64,000 bases of DNA from Mycobacterium syngnathidarum (GCF_001942625.1 NZ_MLCL01000076.1:62001-126000); one strand, 5' to 3'; positions 43,824 to 52,944 are shown, counted from the stretch's first letter. The notes: generated from the letters alone by a model not told the origin. Translations and numbers: made by a program.

Positions 43824-44807
43824 TCACATCGCCCGCAGGACAAACCCGGTCTGGTCGCCGCGCTGTTGGCTGTTGAGCGATAACGCGCGTTTCTCCCACT
43901 CCCACAGCTGCTTGGGTCCGAACATGCGGAGAATCTTGGGGTCGGTGACCGCCACGTCACGTCGATAGGCTTCGCTGCCGAGGAACTGACCCAAATTCGA
44001 ATCGTCGAACATCCCGACCACTTGTAATCCGGCCCGCCGTGCGGCCGTCGCCATCCCCCGACGTGACGGTATGACCATGTGCCGGGGCGCGTCGGCCTGC
44101 ACCCAATCGGCTCCGTAGGTGGTCCAAGCTTCCGACGAGGTCGTCGGCACCCGCGCCAGGCACATTCCTCCGACCGCGAGCTTTTCGTAGGCGACCTTCA
44201 GCGTCGCGACCGGGTCTGGAACATGTTCGAGGGAATGGTTGAACATCAGCAAGTCGAATGTGCCGTCGACGGCGCTCAGATCCCGCTTCATCAAGGACAC
44301 GCCCTCGTAAGACCGGCCGTCGGCCTCGATGAACGGATCGGCACCGAGCAGATTGTTGAATCCAATCCTGCTCAGGCGATCAAGCAGTGCACCGGTGCCA
44401 CACCCTACATCCAAGATTCGTGCGTCACGCTCAACCTCAAGTTGAGCCAGCATGCTGACGACGTCTCCGCCGAGAAGAACACGGAAGACGCCTTCGGACA
44501 GCCGTGTCCCGATGAGGGCACTGAGCATTCGGTTACCGCCGCCATGCAGCTTATTCGAATCATGTTGGCCCACCAGCCATCGGAACGCGCTGGGTTGAGC
44601 CGACGCACTGTGCGAGTAGTAGGTGGGCGGGTAATGGCGCATGAGGTCTTCGCCCTCCAGCGCGTCGAGGATCTGCAGCGTGTCACATGCAGTGCAAACG
44701 AAATACTCGAAAGCTTCACGAGTGCCGAACATCATCTCGCGGACTTCAATCGCCTGATGAGGACCGATCGAGCCACATAGTCGGCAATCTCTGGTGACCG
44801 TGTTCAC
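43824..44807 (-). CDS. Class I SAM-dependent methyltransferase with N-terminal zinc-ribbon
   Basis: A 327-residue methyltransferase. The N-terminus has a Cys-pair zinc-binding knuckle (CRLCG at residues 8-12 and CTACD near 38), as in NDP-hexose C-methyltransferases and related enzymes. The SAM-binding core follows: ILDVGCGTGALLDRL (about 132), LLMFNHSLEHVPDP (acidic/His motif IV) and GGMCLARVP. Start is the GTG at 44807 with GAGG eight bases before it. Divergent from a Gap-like gene. It could methylate a sugar precursor or the glycolipopeptide; the substrate cannot be told from sequence. Confidence 0.82.
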   Translation of the reverse strand: MNTVTRDCRLCGSIGPHQAIEVREMMFGTREAFEYFVCTACDTLQILDALEGEDLMRHYPPTYYSHSASAQPSAFRWLVGQHDSNKLHGGGNRMLSALIGTRLSEGVFRVLLGGDVVSMLAQLEVERDARILDVGCGTGALLDRLSRIGFNNLLGADPFIEADGRSYEGVSLMKRDLSAVDGTFDLLMFNHSLEHVPDPVATLKVAYEKLAVGGMCLARVPTTSSEAWTTYGADWVQADAPRHMVIPSRRGMATAARRAGLQVVGMFDDSNLGQFLGSEAYRRDVAVTDPKILRMFGPKQLWEWEKRALSLNSQQRGDQTGFVLRAM

Positions 44808-44964
44808 TCGTCCAACCTCAACACCACCGGCGAAGCATAGCGTTTGCGGAGGCCAGGCGGGCCGAAAACGTGATGGCAGCGGAATCGGCACGTGGACGAA
44901 GTTAGCTCTGGCACGCCGACTTTGGTACGCGAGAGCTCGCGCGGCAACTGGAGCCCCAAAAGAG

Positions 44965-44999
44965 CTGACAGACCGGAGCAAGCTAGTAGTGTTTCGGCG
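44965..44999 (+). promoter_or_regulatory. Promoter for leaderless transcription of Gap-like gene 1
   Basis: CTGACA (44965-44970), a 16-base spacer, TAGTGT (44987-44992) and then seven bases to the GTG at 45000. The spacing would put the transcription start on or next to the start codon, the leaderless arrangement common in mycobacteria. No Shine-Dalgarno precedes the GTG, which fits. Confidence 0.6.
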
Positions 45000-45788
45000 G
45001 TGTGGGGTTCGGTGCTTGCGCTAGGGGTTCTGGTAGGCCTCGACCCCATGCGCCTTGGCATCACCTTGCTCGTGATCTCACGGCCACGCCCCGTGCAGAA
45101 CCTCCTGATGTTCGGCGCCGGATGCGTCACGGCATGCATACCCACATTGGTGTTCCCGCTGACACTGCTGCACCTCACACCCATGTTCAAGTCCACCGCG
45201 GAATCCTGGGCCCGCAGTTCCACGGGCGGTTACATTCAAATAGTCATGGGCTCGGTCGCGCTGATGACCGCCACGATGCTGACCGTGCACTTCTGGGTGC
45301 GCCGACGGGCGGAGGTGACGACTCCGAAGACCGGCATGTCGACCCTGGTGTCGGACCCGGATACGTCGACGCCGGTCTCGCGACTCCTTGCCCGAGCTCG
45401 GGAGACGCCTGCAGAGGGCGGGTCGATTTTCCGGCGGTTGTTGCGGCGCGGCCACGACGCGTGGGAAGACGGCTCCCTATGGGTCTCCTATGTCATCGGC
45501 TTTTCATTTGCCGGGGCACCCCCCGACGTGGCCCTGTTCCTGCTTGCGATCGTCGTCGTCTCGGGAGCTGCGGTCGGCACGCAGATCACCGCGACCATTG
45601 CGTTCGTCGTCGGTATGCTCGCCGTGGTCGAGGTCGTTCTGATCAGCTACCTGGCCGCGCCTGCGAAAACCGAGGCAGTCGTGCAGCGGCTACACGACTG
45701 GGCCTGGGCACACCATCGAAAGATTCTGGTGGCCATGTGCGTCCTGGCCGGCGCAATGCTCATCGCCAAGGGTGTGAACAGCATCTGA
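45000..45788 (+). CDS. Gap/Sap-family membrane protein (lipid-addressing), copy 1
   Basis: A 262-residue membrane protein with about six hydrophobic segments in two groups of three, separated by a charged loop (residues about 100-150). It begins VWGSVLALGVLVGLDPMRLGITLLVISRPRPVQNLL, the first part of which is typical of the Gap/Sap family. Members are needed to bring glycopeptidolipid (Gap) or sulfolipid-1 (Sap) to the mycobacterial surface. Starts considered: GTG 45000 (chosen, matching the leaderless promoter and the paralogue) and GTG 44892. Copy 2 lies at 48354-49130. Stops 38 bases from a convergent methyltransferase gene. Probably partners the MmpL/MmpS exporters. Confidence 0.85.
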   Translation: MWGSVLALGVLVGLDPMRLGITLLVISRPRPVQNLLMFGAGCVTACIPTLVFPLTLLHLTPMFKSTAESWARSSTGGYIQIVMGSVALMTATMLTVHFWVRRRAEVTTPKTGMSTLVSDPDTSTPVSRLLARARETPAEGGSIFRRLLRRGHDAWEDGSLWVSYVIGFSFAGAPPDVALFLLAIVVVSGAAVGTQITATIAFVVGMLAVVEVVLISYLAAPAKTEAVVQRLHDWAWAHHRKILVAMCVLAGAMLIAKGVNSI

Positions 45789-45826
45789 CCGGCAGGCAGT
45801 CGCCGACTCGCCCGGTCCTCACCGGG

Positions 45827-46597
45827 TCAGGCGCGACTGGCGACCGCCACCGTGGGGCCGAGTCCGCGCCGGGTCCGGAACTCGACAGTGATGGCCGGAT
45901 CGGCATGTCGGCCAAGCGCACGCAGAGCCGACGGACTGTACGCACGAAGCGAACTTATGAATCCATCGTGTTGCAGCGGCGAGATTCCGACGAACGGCAA
46001 CACCGCTGCCAACAACGCAACGTGCAGGGGTGCCGGCGGCCTGGGCAGGTCGACGATCAGCAGCTTCTTGGCGGCCCGGGTACCTGCAGCGAACACACGG
46101 GCAGCTAGCTCAGGAGGAAGGTGGTGCAAGGACAACGCGAACACCGCCAAGTCGTAATAGCCTTCCGGCGCGTCGATTTCGGTGGCATCCATTTCCCGTA
46201 CCGTCGCGCGCGGGTGGTTGCCGAGGTCGCCCGCTTCCATACCCGCGACAAAGGCGGGCTCGATATCGGTGACTGTCACCTGCGCGGTCGGATGCTTGGC
46301 CAGTAACTTGCGCGACAAGCCACCGAGGCCGGCACCGAGTTCGAGGATCCTCGGCGAGGGCACGTCCGCCACCTCACGAAGCGCCATCCGTGCGCACTTG
46401 TCGTGGATGCCAATTCGCCGACGCCGACCGGCGCGGTCGAGTGAATCCATGACCTTACGTTTCAGGTCGTCGACGTCGTCGCGATCCAGATACTCCAGCC
46501 GATCGGTCTGCAATCGCCGATCCAGCCAGGAAGCGTCTGGTCCGCCCCGGGGCATCTCCGCAATGTCGCAGGTTCTGCTAGCCACGTGGACCATCAT
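45827..46597 (-). CDS. Class I SAM-dependent methyltransferase
   Basis: A 256-residue methyltransferase with motif I ILELGAGLGGLSRKLL (about residue 84), acidic motif II VTVTDIEPAFVAGM, and YYDLAVFALSLHHLPPELAARVF (motif IV region). It has no zinc knuckle and is unlike the other two methyltransferases here. The C-terminal part is hydrophobic (LHVALLAAVLPFVGISPL) and may dock on a membrane. It lies 54 bases after glycosyltransferase copy 2 in the same direction and is probably co-transcribed with it. A sugar or lipopeptide O- or N-methyltransferase role is inferred from context only. The ATG at 46597 lacks an obvious ribosome-binding site; MPRGG at about residue 15 is an alternative. Confidence 0.82.
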   Translation of the reverse strand: MMVHVASRTCDIAEMPRGGPDASWLDRRLQTDRLEYLDRDDVDDLKRKVMDSLDRAGRRRRIGIHDKCARMALREVADVPSPRILELGAGLGGLSRKLLAKHPTAQVTVTDIEPAFVAGMEAGDLGNHPRATVREMDATEIDAPEGYYDLAVFALSLHHLPPELAARVFAAGTRAAKKLLIVDLPRPPAPLHVALLAAVLPFVGISPLQHDGFISSLRAYSPSALRALGRHADPAITVEFRTRRGLGPTVAVASRA

Positions 46598-46602
46598 GGA
46601 TC

Positions 46603-46616
46603 ATCACGGTCGTGAT
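46603..46616. promoter_or_regulatory. Short perfect palindrome just upstream of the methyltransferase start
   Basis: ATCACG-GT-CGTGAT, a 6-bp perfect inverted repeat with a two-base centre, five bases upstream of the start codon at 46597. It could be a regulator site or part of the leader of this cistron. Chance occurrence cannot be excluded. Confidence 0.25.
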
Positions 46617-46651
46617 CCGACCCGAAGTCGCAAACTCATCGGAGTAGGTGA

Positions 46652-47932
46652 TCAGCCCACTCGCCTGAGATGGGCGAACTTCTCCAGCAAGTCCGCGGTC
46701 GCCGCAACACTTTCGGCGGGATTGGTCATCTGAACTGCTACTTCGCGGGCACGAGCCGCAAATTGCGGTTCGAGAATCGTCCGCAGGTCGGACACCAACG
46801 ACTTTCGTGTAGTGGCCGAAAGGCGCCGGGTGGTACCGACTTTCAGCCGTTTGATGCGAGCTCCCCACAGCGTCTGGTCCAGATCCGTCGAGAGGACCAG
46901 GGTAGGGACGCCGGCGCGGAGGCCCGCAGCGGTGGTACCTGCACCACCGTGGTGCACGACGGCGCGGCAGGCGGGGAACGCGGCCGAATAATTCATGGTG
47001 TTCACCACTTTGACATGGTCGGGATGTGCGACACCGCTGAAGTCGCTCGCGCCGGCACAGATCAGTGCTCGTTCACCCAACTCCGCGGTGGCAGCACTGA
47101 CCATCTCGAGCGTGTCAGCGGCCGAATCGACCGGCATGCTGCCAAACCCGAAGCAGATCGGTGGTGATCCGGCGGCGATCCAAGAAGCGATCTCGTCATC
47201 GGTATCGGTCGGCAACTCCATTGTCAACGCACCGACAAAGGGCCGCTGGCCGTCCCACTCAGACCATTCGGCAGCCAGCCCGGGAAAGTAAATCTCGTCG
47301 TAGGCTTGGATTTCCAGCGAGCCCCGCTCGGCCACTCTCCATGCGGAGGGGCCACTGGCCTTCGGCAGGCCCAGCTCTCTACGCTGCGGATCCTCAAGCC
47401 GTTTCATCATGGGCCAACTGAGCCACTCTGACGCTCTCATCATCGCGCGAGCCAACCGGGGCGGTAAGGACGGGACGAGCTGACCGTTGGGCCGCAGCGG
47501 GAACACGTGCAGCATGGCGAACGGGATGTCGAGAGCCTCCGCGACATTACCGGCTGCCTCCTCGCCGATCACGCCGGTGAAAAGTAGATCGGCGCCGTCC
47601 GCCAATGACATCAGCGTCTTGCTCACCTCCTGCCAGTACTGGTCAAACAGATGCCATTCCTCGCGCAACAGGCCGGCCAGATCCCTGACCCTCCAGAAGT
47701 TCTTCCAGAACTTGCGCAGGAAGCGAGCCCAGAAGTCACGGTTCAGGTCTTGCCACACGCGCACGTCCGGCCCGCAGGGTATGGCTGCCGGCCCGGCCGC
47801 CTCGACGAACTCAACCAGATCAGGCGAGACGGCCATCCGTACCTCGTGTCCCCGGCGCAGCAACTCGCGGCCGACCGCGACACCCGGCTCGACGTCACCG
47901 CGAGTCCCGTAGAAAGCCAGTACAAATTTCAT
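46652..47932 (-). CDS. GT1-family glycosyltransferase (GPL Gtf-like), copy 2
   Basis: A 426-residue GT-B glycosyltransferase closely related to copies 1 and 3: it begins MKFVLAFYGTRGDVEPGVAVG, contains PFVGALTMELPTD and has the donor-site signature AVVHHGGAGTTAAGLRAGVP near residue 326. The upstream open frame to 48490 lacks family features and overlaps a Gap-like gene, so the ATG at 47932, with a GAGG nine or so bases before it, is the start. It is divergent from Gap-like copy 2 and upstream of a methyltransferase gene. Probably adds one sugar to the lipopeptide. Confidence 0.9.
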   Translation of the reverse strand: MKFVLAFYGTRGDVEPGVAVGRELLRRGHEVRMAVSPDLVEFVEAAGPAAIPCGPDVRVWQDLNRDFWARFLRKFWKNFWRVRDLAGLLREEWHLFDQYWQEVSKTLMSLADGADLLFTGVIGEEAAGNVAEALDIPFAMLHVFPLRPNGQLVPSLPPRLARAMMRASEWLSWPMMKRLEDPQRRELGLPKASGPSAWRVAERGSLEIQAYDEIYFPGLAAEWSEWDGQRPFVGALTMELPTDTDDEIASWIAAGSPPICFGFGSMPVDSAADTLEMVSAATAELGERALICAGASDFSGVAHPDHVKVVNTMNYSAAFPACRAVVHHGGAGTTAAGLRAGVPTLVLSTDLDQTLWGARIKRLKVGTTRRLSATTRKSLVSDLRTILEPQFAARAREVAVQMTNPAESVAATADLLEKFAHLRRVG

Positions 47933-48353
47933 CGCGGAGACCTCGCGCCTTTCGATCGTCGCGCCCATGGACGCCCAGAGACATCGGTCATTATCCCGAT
48001 CCCCCGCCGGTTCCGGTCCAAAACCGTGCAGGCGGATCACGAGGAACGTGCGCAAGGTCTGACGGCGAGCCGAAATACATCCATCAGCCGTGCACGCGCA
48101 CCGTCTCCAGGCCCGTGGAGGACGTCCGGCCGCTCCGAATTGTCCGAGGATGCGTCCCGGCCGGCCGGTCGGCAACATCGCCAGGCCACTCGGTTCGAAG
48201 ATCAAACTGCAATGACAGCAACCACTCTCAGCAACGAACAGTGGCGGTGCAACCCGAGCACCCACGGCGCGCACGCACGAAGAAGTCAGATCAAGATCAC
48301 CAGAGTTGCGAAAGCTGCAAAATGCAAACAACCAGCGGGTAGTGTCCCGGGCC
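47933..48353. other. Divergent intergenic region with leaderless-type -10 box
   Basis: About 420 bases between glycosyltransferase 2 (minus) and Gap-like gene 2 (plus). At 48340-48345 there is a TAGTGT -10 box, eight bases before the GTG at 48354, the same hexamer and near-identical spacing as upstream of Gap-like gene 1. A -35 box is not clear here. No other gene, repeat or RNA seen. Confidence 0.5.
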
Positions 48354-49130
48354 GTGTGGGGCTCACTACTCGGGATGGCGGTTCTGATGGCGGTCAATCC
48401 CGCTCTGCTCGCCCTCATCCTCCTGGTGATCTCCCGCCCACGTCCGGTGCAAAACCTGCTCGTCTGTTGGATCGGCTGTCTCACGACCAATATTCCGGCA
48501 CTGGTAATCCCAGTGATGATGCTGCACCGCGCGCCTATGTTCAGTCCTCAGGCTCCGGGCGCGGGGACCGCGACCCGGCACATACAACTCGGCATGGGCG
48601 TTCTCGTATTGTCGGTTGCTGCGCTGATCGCGGTGCGCTTCTGGGTGCGCCGCCGAGCACACGCGCAAGCACTGAGCGGCAGCGGCGCCAGCCAGGTGCT
48701 GGAATCGGAGAGGCCGGCCCCGATCTCGTCACCGTTCGCCGGTATCGAAGAGACGGCCGAGGGCGGATCAGCCATTCGACGGCTGTTCGGACGTCTTCAA
48801 AGAGCCTGGGACAGTGGCGCTTTATGGGTCGCGTTAGTCTGCGGAATGGGATTCTTGCCTGGATTCCCGTTGGTCCTGTTCGTGGCGACGACCGTGGTCT
48901 CCTCCGGGGCCTCGACGGGAACGCAGATCATCGCCGTCATCCTGTTCGTTGTCGCGATGTTCGCGGTTTTCGAAGTTGCCGTGGTGAGCCATTTGGTCGC
49001 ACCGGTACGGACCCAGGCGGTGCTGCAACCAGTGCACGACTGGGCGCTGGCAAACCGCCGCCAGATAATGATCGGCATATTTGTGATGATCGGCCTACTA
49101 CAGATAGTGAGGGGCTTGGGCGTCATCTGA
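48354..49130 (+). CDS. Gap/Sap-family membrane protein (lipid-addressing), copy 2
   Basis: A 258-residue paralogue of the protein at 45000-45788. It begins VWGSLLGMAVLMAVNPALLALILLVISRPRPVQNLL (shared core LLVISRPRPVQNLL), with six hydrophobic segments in two groups and a central charged loop containing ETAEGGSAIRRLFGRLQRAWDSGALWV, aligned with AEGGSIFRRLLRRGHDAWEDGSLWV in copy 1. GTG at 48354 is chosen as a leaderless start; an in-frame GTG at 48342 would place the -10 box inside the gene. Likely role as for copy 1: moving the lipopeptide across or out of the envelope. Confidence 0.84.
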   Translation: MWGSLLGMAVLMAVNPALLALILLVISRPRPVQNLLVCWIGCLTTNIPALVIPVMMLHRAPMFSPQAPGAGTATRHIQLGMGVLVLSVAALIAVRFWVRRRAHAQALSGSGASQVLESERPAPISSPFAGIEETAEGGSAIRRLFGRLQRAWDSGALWVALVCGMGFLPGFPLVLFVATTVVSSGASTGTQIIAVILFVVAMFAVFEVAVVSHLVAPVRTQAVLQPVHDWALANRRQIMIGIFVMIGLLQIVRGLGVI

Positions 49131-49195
49131 GGTGGTGGTGGTCGGCTATTCGAACGGATCGGATGCCCAGCGGCTCCGATATGGGACCCGCACGG

Positions 49196-50482
49196 CTAAC
49201 CTGCGTCAGTCAAGAAGCCTTGGACGGCAAACCGTTCCAGAAGATCTGCGGTGCTGGCGACGCTTTCGTCAGGTGTGGTCATCTGCGTAGCGACCTCGCC
49301 GGCCCGAGCGGCATATTTCGGATCGAGAATCGTGCGCAGGTCTGCGACCAGCGAGTCGCTGGTAACTGTCGAGATACGCCGGCCCAAACCAACTTTCAAC
49401 TGCTTTACCCGAGCTGCCCAGAGTCCCTGATCGAGCGCGGTCCAATACACCAGCATCGGCACTCCGGCCCGCAGCCCCGCTGACATCGTGCCCATACCGC
49501 CGTGGTGCACCAGCGCCCGGCAAGCTGGGAAGACGGCCGCAAAATTCACCGTGTCCACGACCTTGACCCGGCCCGAGTCAGAGGTCGGGCCGAACTCGCT
49601 CGAGCCGGCACACACCAACGCCCGCTCCCCCAGCTCCCTACAGGCCGTATCGATCATGGCGAGCGTGTCCGAGGGCGATTTGACCGGTGTGCTGCCAAAG
49701 CTGAAGAAGATGGGCGGTGTTCCGGCCGCAATCCAGGCGGCCACGTCGTGGTCGCCCACCGTTGTCAGTTCCATCGTCAATGCTCCGACGAAGGGCCGTT
49801 GACCATTCCATTTCGCCCATTCGCCGGCCAATCCGGGAAAGCAGACCTGATCGTAGGCTTGGATCTCGAGTGATCCACGTTCAGCGATCCGCCGCGGCGA
49901 GGAGACAGCGGCCTTCGGCAGACCCAGCTGACGGCGTTGAGCATCGTCGAACTTCTTCACCCCACGCCAATTCACCCACTCGTAGACCATCAGCACACCC
50001 CGCCCCAACACAGGCGGCAGGAATCCGAGCATCCGGCCATTGGGCCGCACCGGTGAGACGTGAACAGTCGCCAACGGAATGCGGTAATACTCAGCAACAT
50101 TCACGGCAGGCGGCTCGAAATTCAGAAAAGTGATCAGCAAGTCCGCCCCGTCCGCCAGCGACTTCAGCGTGGTAGAGATTTCCTCCCAGAAACCGACTAC
50201 AGACTCTCCGATCTCCCGCATCTCACGCCACAGTCCGGCAAGTTCGCGCACCTTCCAGAAGTTGCCGAAGAATCGAATCCAGAAGTCTCGGTGCGCATCC
50301 GACCACACCGCAGTATCCGGCCCATACGGGACCGTCGGCAGGCCTGCTGCCTCGGCGAAGTCCACCAGGTCCGGTGACACCGCCAAACGCACGTCGTGCC
50401 CCCGACGCAACAGCTCGCAACCGACCGCGACGCACGGTTCCACGTCGCCACGAGTTCCATAGCTCGCGAGCACCAATTTCAT
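49196..50482 (-). CDS. GT1-family glycosyltransferase (GPL Gtf-like), copy 3
   Basis: A 428-residue GT-B enzyme starting MKLVLASYGTRGDVEPCVAVG, with PFVGALTMELTTV and the donor signature ALVHHGGMGTMSAGLRAGVP near residue 326. The signature has TM where copies 1 and 2 have TT, and the following segment reads LVYWTALDQGLWAARV rather than TDLDQTLWG, so donor-site residues have diverged and it may use a different sugar. Convergent with Gap-like copy 2 (65 bases between stops) and downstream of the acyltransferase and sulfotransferase genes on the same strand. Confidence 0.9.
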   Translation of the reverse strand: MKLVLASYGTRGDVEPCVAVGCELLRRGHDVRLAVSPDLVDFAEAAGLPTVPYGPDTAVWSDAHRDFWIRFFGNFWKVRELAGLWREMREIGESVVGFWEEISTTLKSLADGADLLITFLNFEPPAVNVAEYYRIPLATVHVSPVRPNGRMLGFLPPVLGRGVLMVYEWVNWRGVKKFDDAQRRQLGLPKAAVSSPRRIAERGSLEIQAYDQVCFPGLAGEWAKWNGQRPFVGALTMELTTVGDHDVAAWIAAGTPPIFFSFGSTPVKSPSDTLAMIDTACRELGERALVCAGSSEFGPTSDSGRVKVVDTVNFAAVFPACRALVHHGGMGTMSAGLRAGVPMLVYWTALDQGLWAARVKQLKVGLGRRISTVTSDSLVADLRTILDPKYAARAGEVATQMTTPDESVASTADLLERFAVQGFLTDAG

Positions 50483-50590
50483 AGCGCATCTTTCGACAGA
50501 GATCTCCGGTCGACCGGTTTACGAACAACGCTGAAGCACTGAATGTCCGGGGGTCGAAACGCCAAGGCTACCCATGCGTTAACGCGCGCG

Positions 50591-51976
50591 TCAGTGGATT
50601 TCCCCAGTTAGGCCAAACTCGGTCAGGGTTTTTTCTGCCAGTTCACGCAACGCGCAGACGGTGTTCTCCGCTCCGGGCTGATAGGCACCGACACTGATGA
50701 AGATCTTGCCGCTGATGCGTCCGGAGAGAATGACGGCGCGGCCGCCTGTTCGTTCGAGGAACTGCCGCGATTCCCGTTGCCCCGTCGTGCGTGCGTTGGC
50801 GAAGGCGGCTGTGGTTCCATCGGCCTGACTGATCAATGGGCTCAGATCGCCGAGATACGAAGCGAACACAGGCTGGTCGGGATCCGCCGGTGCGCGGGCC
50901 ACCATCTGCCTGAGCATCCGGTTCGGCACGAACGAAGGCAGCCACAGCAATTGCTCGGACTCGTCCTGGGACTCTTTCAAGCTCCTCAGCGTCTGTTTGA
51001 CGGCAGCTCGAATGTCGCGCAGATCCGTGGTGGCCTGTGCCGGATCGACGGCAACCCGCGCATACGACAACGCCATGGCGCGGGTGTCGTCCTCGGAAGT
51101 ACGGTCGCTGATCGGGATCTGGAGAGTGACGACGCCATCTTTCGCGCGTACCCGCCCGATACCTTCCCCGAATTTGGCCGCGAACGCCGCGGCCAGCGTG
51201 TGGCTCCCTCCGCCGAGAGCTTCTGCTCGGGCATCCCAGTCATCCAGATCGACGAATATCGTCAGTGCCGGCACCAGGACAACGTCATCGGCACCGAATG
51301 CCTTGGCGGGAACGGGCTGCGGCGCCGGTCGACGGCGATCGTCAACTGCAGTGCGAGTCTGTTTCCGGGCCGATTTGATCGCCGCGACCAGGGCCCGCGC
51401 CACGTTGGGCACATCCCGGGATGTTTGCCGAATATCCTGCCCCAACGCGCGCAGTCGTGTGCGCGACTGCGGTTGCGGGTATCCGAGATCCCGAGTTCTG
51501 CCCAGGACCCCTTCGATGATGACGAGCGCCAACCCGAGGCCATCGATCAAGTTGTGCGAAAGTACCAGGCTGACCGCCGTCGAGCCGTCGTCGAGGGTGA
51601 CCACACCGAGGTGCCAGCTCGGACCCGACTCCGCATTGACGGTGATTTGCGAACGTTCAGCGACCCAGTGACTCAATTCACTTCGCGGACGGCTCGACTC
51701 GGCGACGTCAAGGTCTGACGGTCCACGATCCAGCACCCACCGGTGGCGGGCAACCGACAGCGCAGGACGCTCGATGCGGCGGCCCAACAGTCCACGACCG
51801 AGAAAGTGGTGAAACCGCCGCAACCCTTCGAGATCGACAGGACCCTCATACAACCACGTGACCTGTATGACGACGTTCATCCCGGCGGCGTGATGTTCCG
51901 CCAGTAGTGCCTCGTCTGCCAATGCGAGCCGATTATCCAGTGATGCAGACCGTTTGGACGCGCCGCGGGTTCTCAT
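50591..51976 (-). CDS. Condensation-fold acyltransferase (PapA / WS-DGAT-like)
   Basis: A 461-residue stand-alone protein of the CoA-dependent acyltransferase superfamily. The catalytic motif is SHNLIDG (residue about 139), where Ser replaces the first His of HHxxxDG; the catalytic second His is kept. C-terminal features include LQIPISDRTSEDDTRA and the ASYLGDLSPL stretch, similar to the SNxxGP region of wax-ester/DGAT-like enzymes. The ATG at 51976 shares its first base with the last base-pair of the sulfotransferase stop (TGATG), implying translational coupling. Possible jobs: acylating a sugar or peptide hydroxyl, or helping release the peptide from the last carrier domain; sequence does not decide. 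Confidence 0.72.
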   Translation of the reverse strand: MRTRGASKRSASLDNRLALADEALLAEHHAAGMNVVIQVTWLYEGPVDLEGLRRFHHFLGRGLLGRRIERPALSVARHRWVLDRGPSDLDVAESSRPRSELSHWVAERSQITVNAESGPSWHLGVVTLDDGSTAVSLVLSHNLIDGLGLALVIIEGVLGRTRDLGYPQPQSRTRLRALGQDIRQTSRDVPNVARALVAAIKSARKQTRTAVDDRRRPAPQPVPAKAFGADDVVLVPALTIFVDLDDWDARAEALGGGSHTLAAAFAAKFGEGIGRVRAKDGVVTLQIPISDRTSEDDTRAMALSYARVAVDPAQATTDLRDIRAAVKQTLRSLKESQDESEQLLWLPSFVPNRMLRQMVARAPADPDQPVFASYLGDLSPLISQADGTTAAFANARTTGQRESRQFLERTGGRAVILSGRISGKIFISVGAYQPGAENTVCALRELAEKTLTEFGLTGEIH

Positions 51977-52944
51977 CAGGCCCAAGTCCCCCGGCGCCGG
52001 TGAGCCATCGCAACGACCTCGTAACGCAACTTCAGCAGGGATGGCCGGATGAATCGATTGAGTTTGTGCAAGCGGAAGGAATTCTCGAAGACCTTTCGAA
52101 AACCTTGTTCGCTCGCCCGGTATTCGGCATAGACGCGGTCCAGCGCGCTCTGGTCCCAAGATTCGTCGAGCGCAGCCGCGTGGAGCGTCTCATAGACGAC
52201 AGAAATCCAGTCCGTGCCGAACGTTTCCTGCACCGGCTCACTCTGGCGCTGACGATGTAGATCCGGTGTCAGAAACTCCTCGATCGCCGCCTCATCGCGC
52301 GTATCCAGATCGATACCAAGGGCTAGGGAGATCCGCTTCACCTCCCGACGCCAATCATCGAGAAGGTTTGCGTATTCGACGAACACGCGCGGCAGACCGC
52401 GTGTGTCCCTCTCGGCCAACAGATTGAACTTCAGCCAAAGTGCGCTTCCGAGCTCCGGCAACGTCAGGAAGTCCGCCGCACCGGAGGCGATGACTTCCTG
52501 CGGCGGACGCACCATGTTCACCACAGCGATGTCAAAGCCCGCCATCCGCGCGGCCTCGAACCACAAACTGGACAGCAGCGTTATCTGAAGATCTTTGATG
52601 AGTACAAGAGGCGCGGACGGCAACGTAGCGAGAAACTGCCCGATTTTGTTGATGCAGGCTGCCTTCTCGTCTGCATCAAACCCCCCTTCCTCCTGCAAGC
52701 GCAGTGAGGCGTCGAACACGGCACTGCCGTGGCTGCGCAGAATCGTGTTGTTGAGATGCAGCGACGCACGTGGCTCCCAGTATCCACGGGGGTTTCGCGG
52801 ATCGGCACCCGACAGCCCGGCGGGGAGCCGCGCTCCGCACAGGGAGAGAACTCGGGTAACCGCCGACGTTCCAGATCGGGGCACACCCAACACGAACAGC
52901 GCGACCGGGCGAGCAGCAACCTCGCCGCTTGAGGCTCGGTTCAC
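51976..52944 (-). CDS. PAPS-dependent sulfotransferase
   Basis: A 322-residue sulfotransferase-fold protein. The 5'-phosphosulfate loop is ALFVLGVPRSGTSAVTRVL, near residue 15-30, and ADPRNPRGYWEPRASLHLNN follows, as in bacterial Stf-type enzymes. VVNMVRPPQEVIASG around residue 150 resembles the 3'-phosphate loop. The GTG at 52944 is favoured because GGAG lies eight bases upstream; GTGs at 52953 and 52950 are in frame. Coupled to the acyltransferase by a one-base overlap. It would transfer sulfate to a hydroxyl of the glycolipopeptide, by analogy with sulfated GPLs. Confidence 0.87.
   Translation of the reverse strand: MNRASSGEVAARPVALFVLGVPRSGTSAVTRVLSLCGARLPAGLSGADPRNPRGYWEPRASLHLNNTILRSHGSAVFDASLRLQEEGGFDADEKAACINKIGQFLATLPSAPLVLIKDLQITLLSSLWFEAARMAGFDIAVVNMVRPPQEVIASGAADFLTLPELGSALWLKFNLLAERDTRGLPRVFVEYANLLDDWRREVKRISLALGIDLDTRDEAAIEEFLTPDLHRQRQSEPVQETFGTDWISVVYETLHAAALDESWDQSALDRVYAEYRASEQGFRKVFENSFRLHKLNRFIRPSLLKLRYEVVAMAHRRRGTWA

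Noticed and set aside
47933..48490. Long N-terminal extension of glycosyltransferase 2
   Set aside because: It overlaps Gap-like gene 2 and has no similarity to copies 1 and 3, which begin at MKxVLAxYGTRGD.
47651..49483. A 610-codon open frame on the plus strand
   Set aside because: It is antisense to glycosyltransferase 2, crosses a divergent promoter region and overlaps Gap-like gene 2 in another frame; the translation is low-complexity Arg/Gly/Ser as expected for a high-GC shadow frame.
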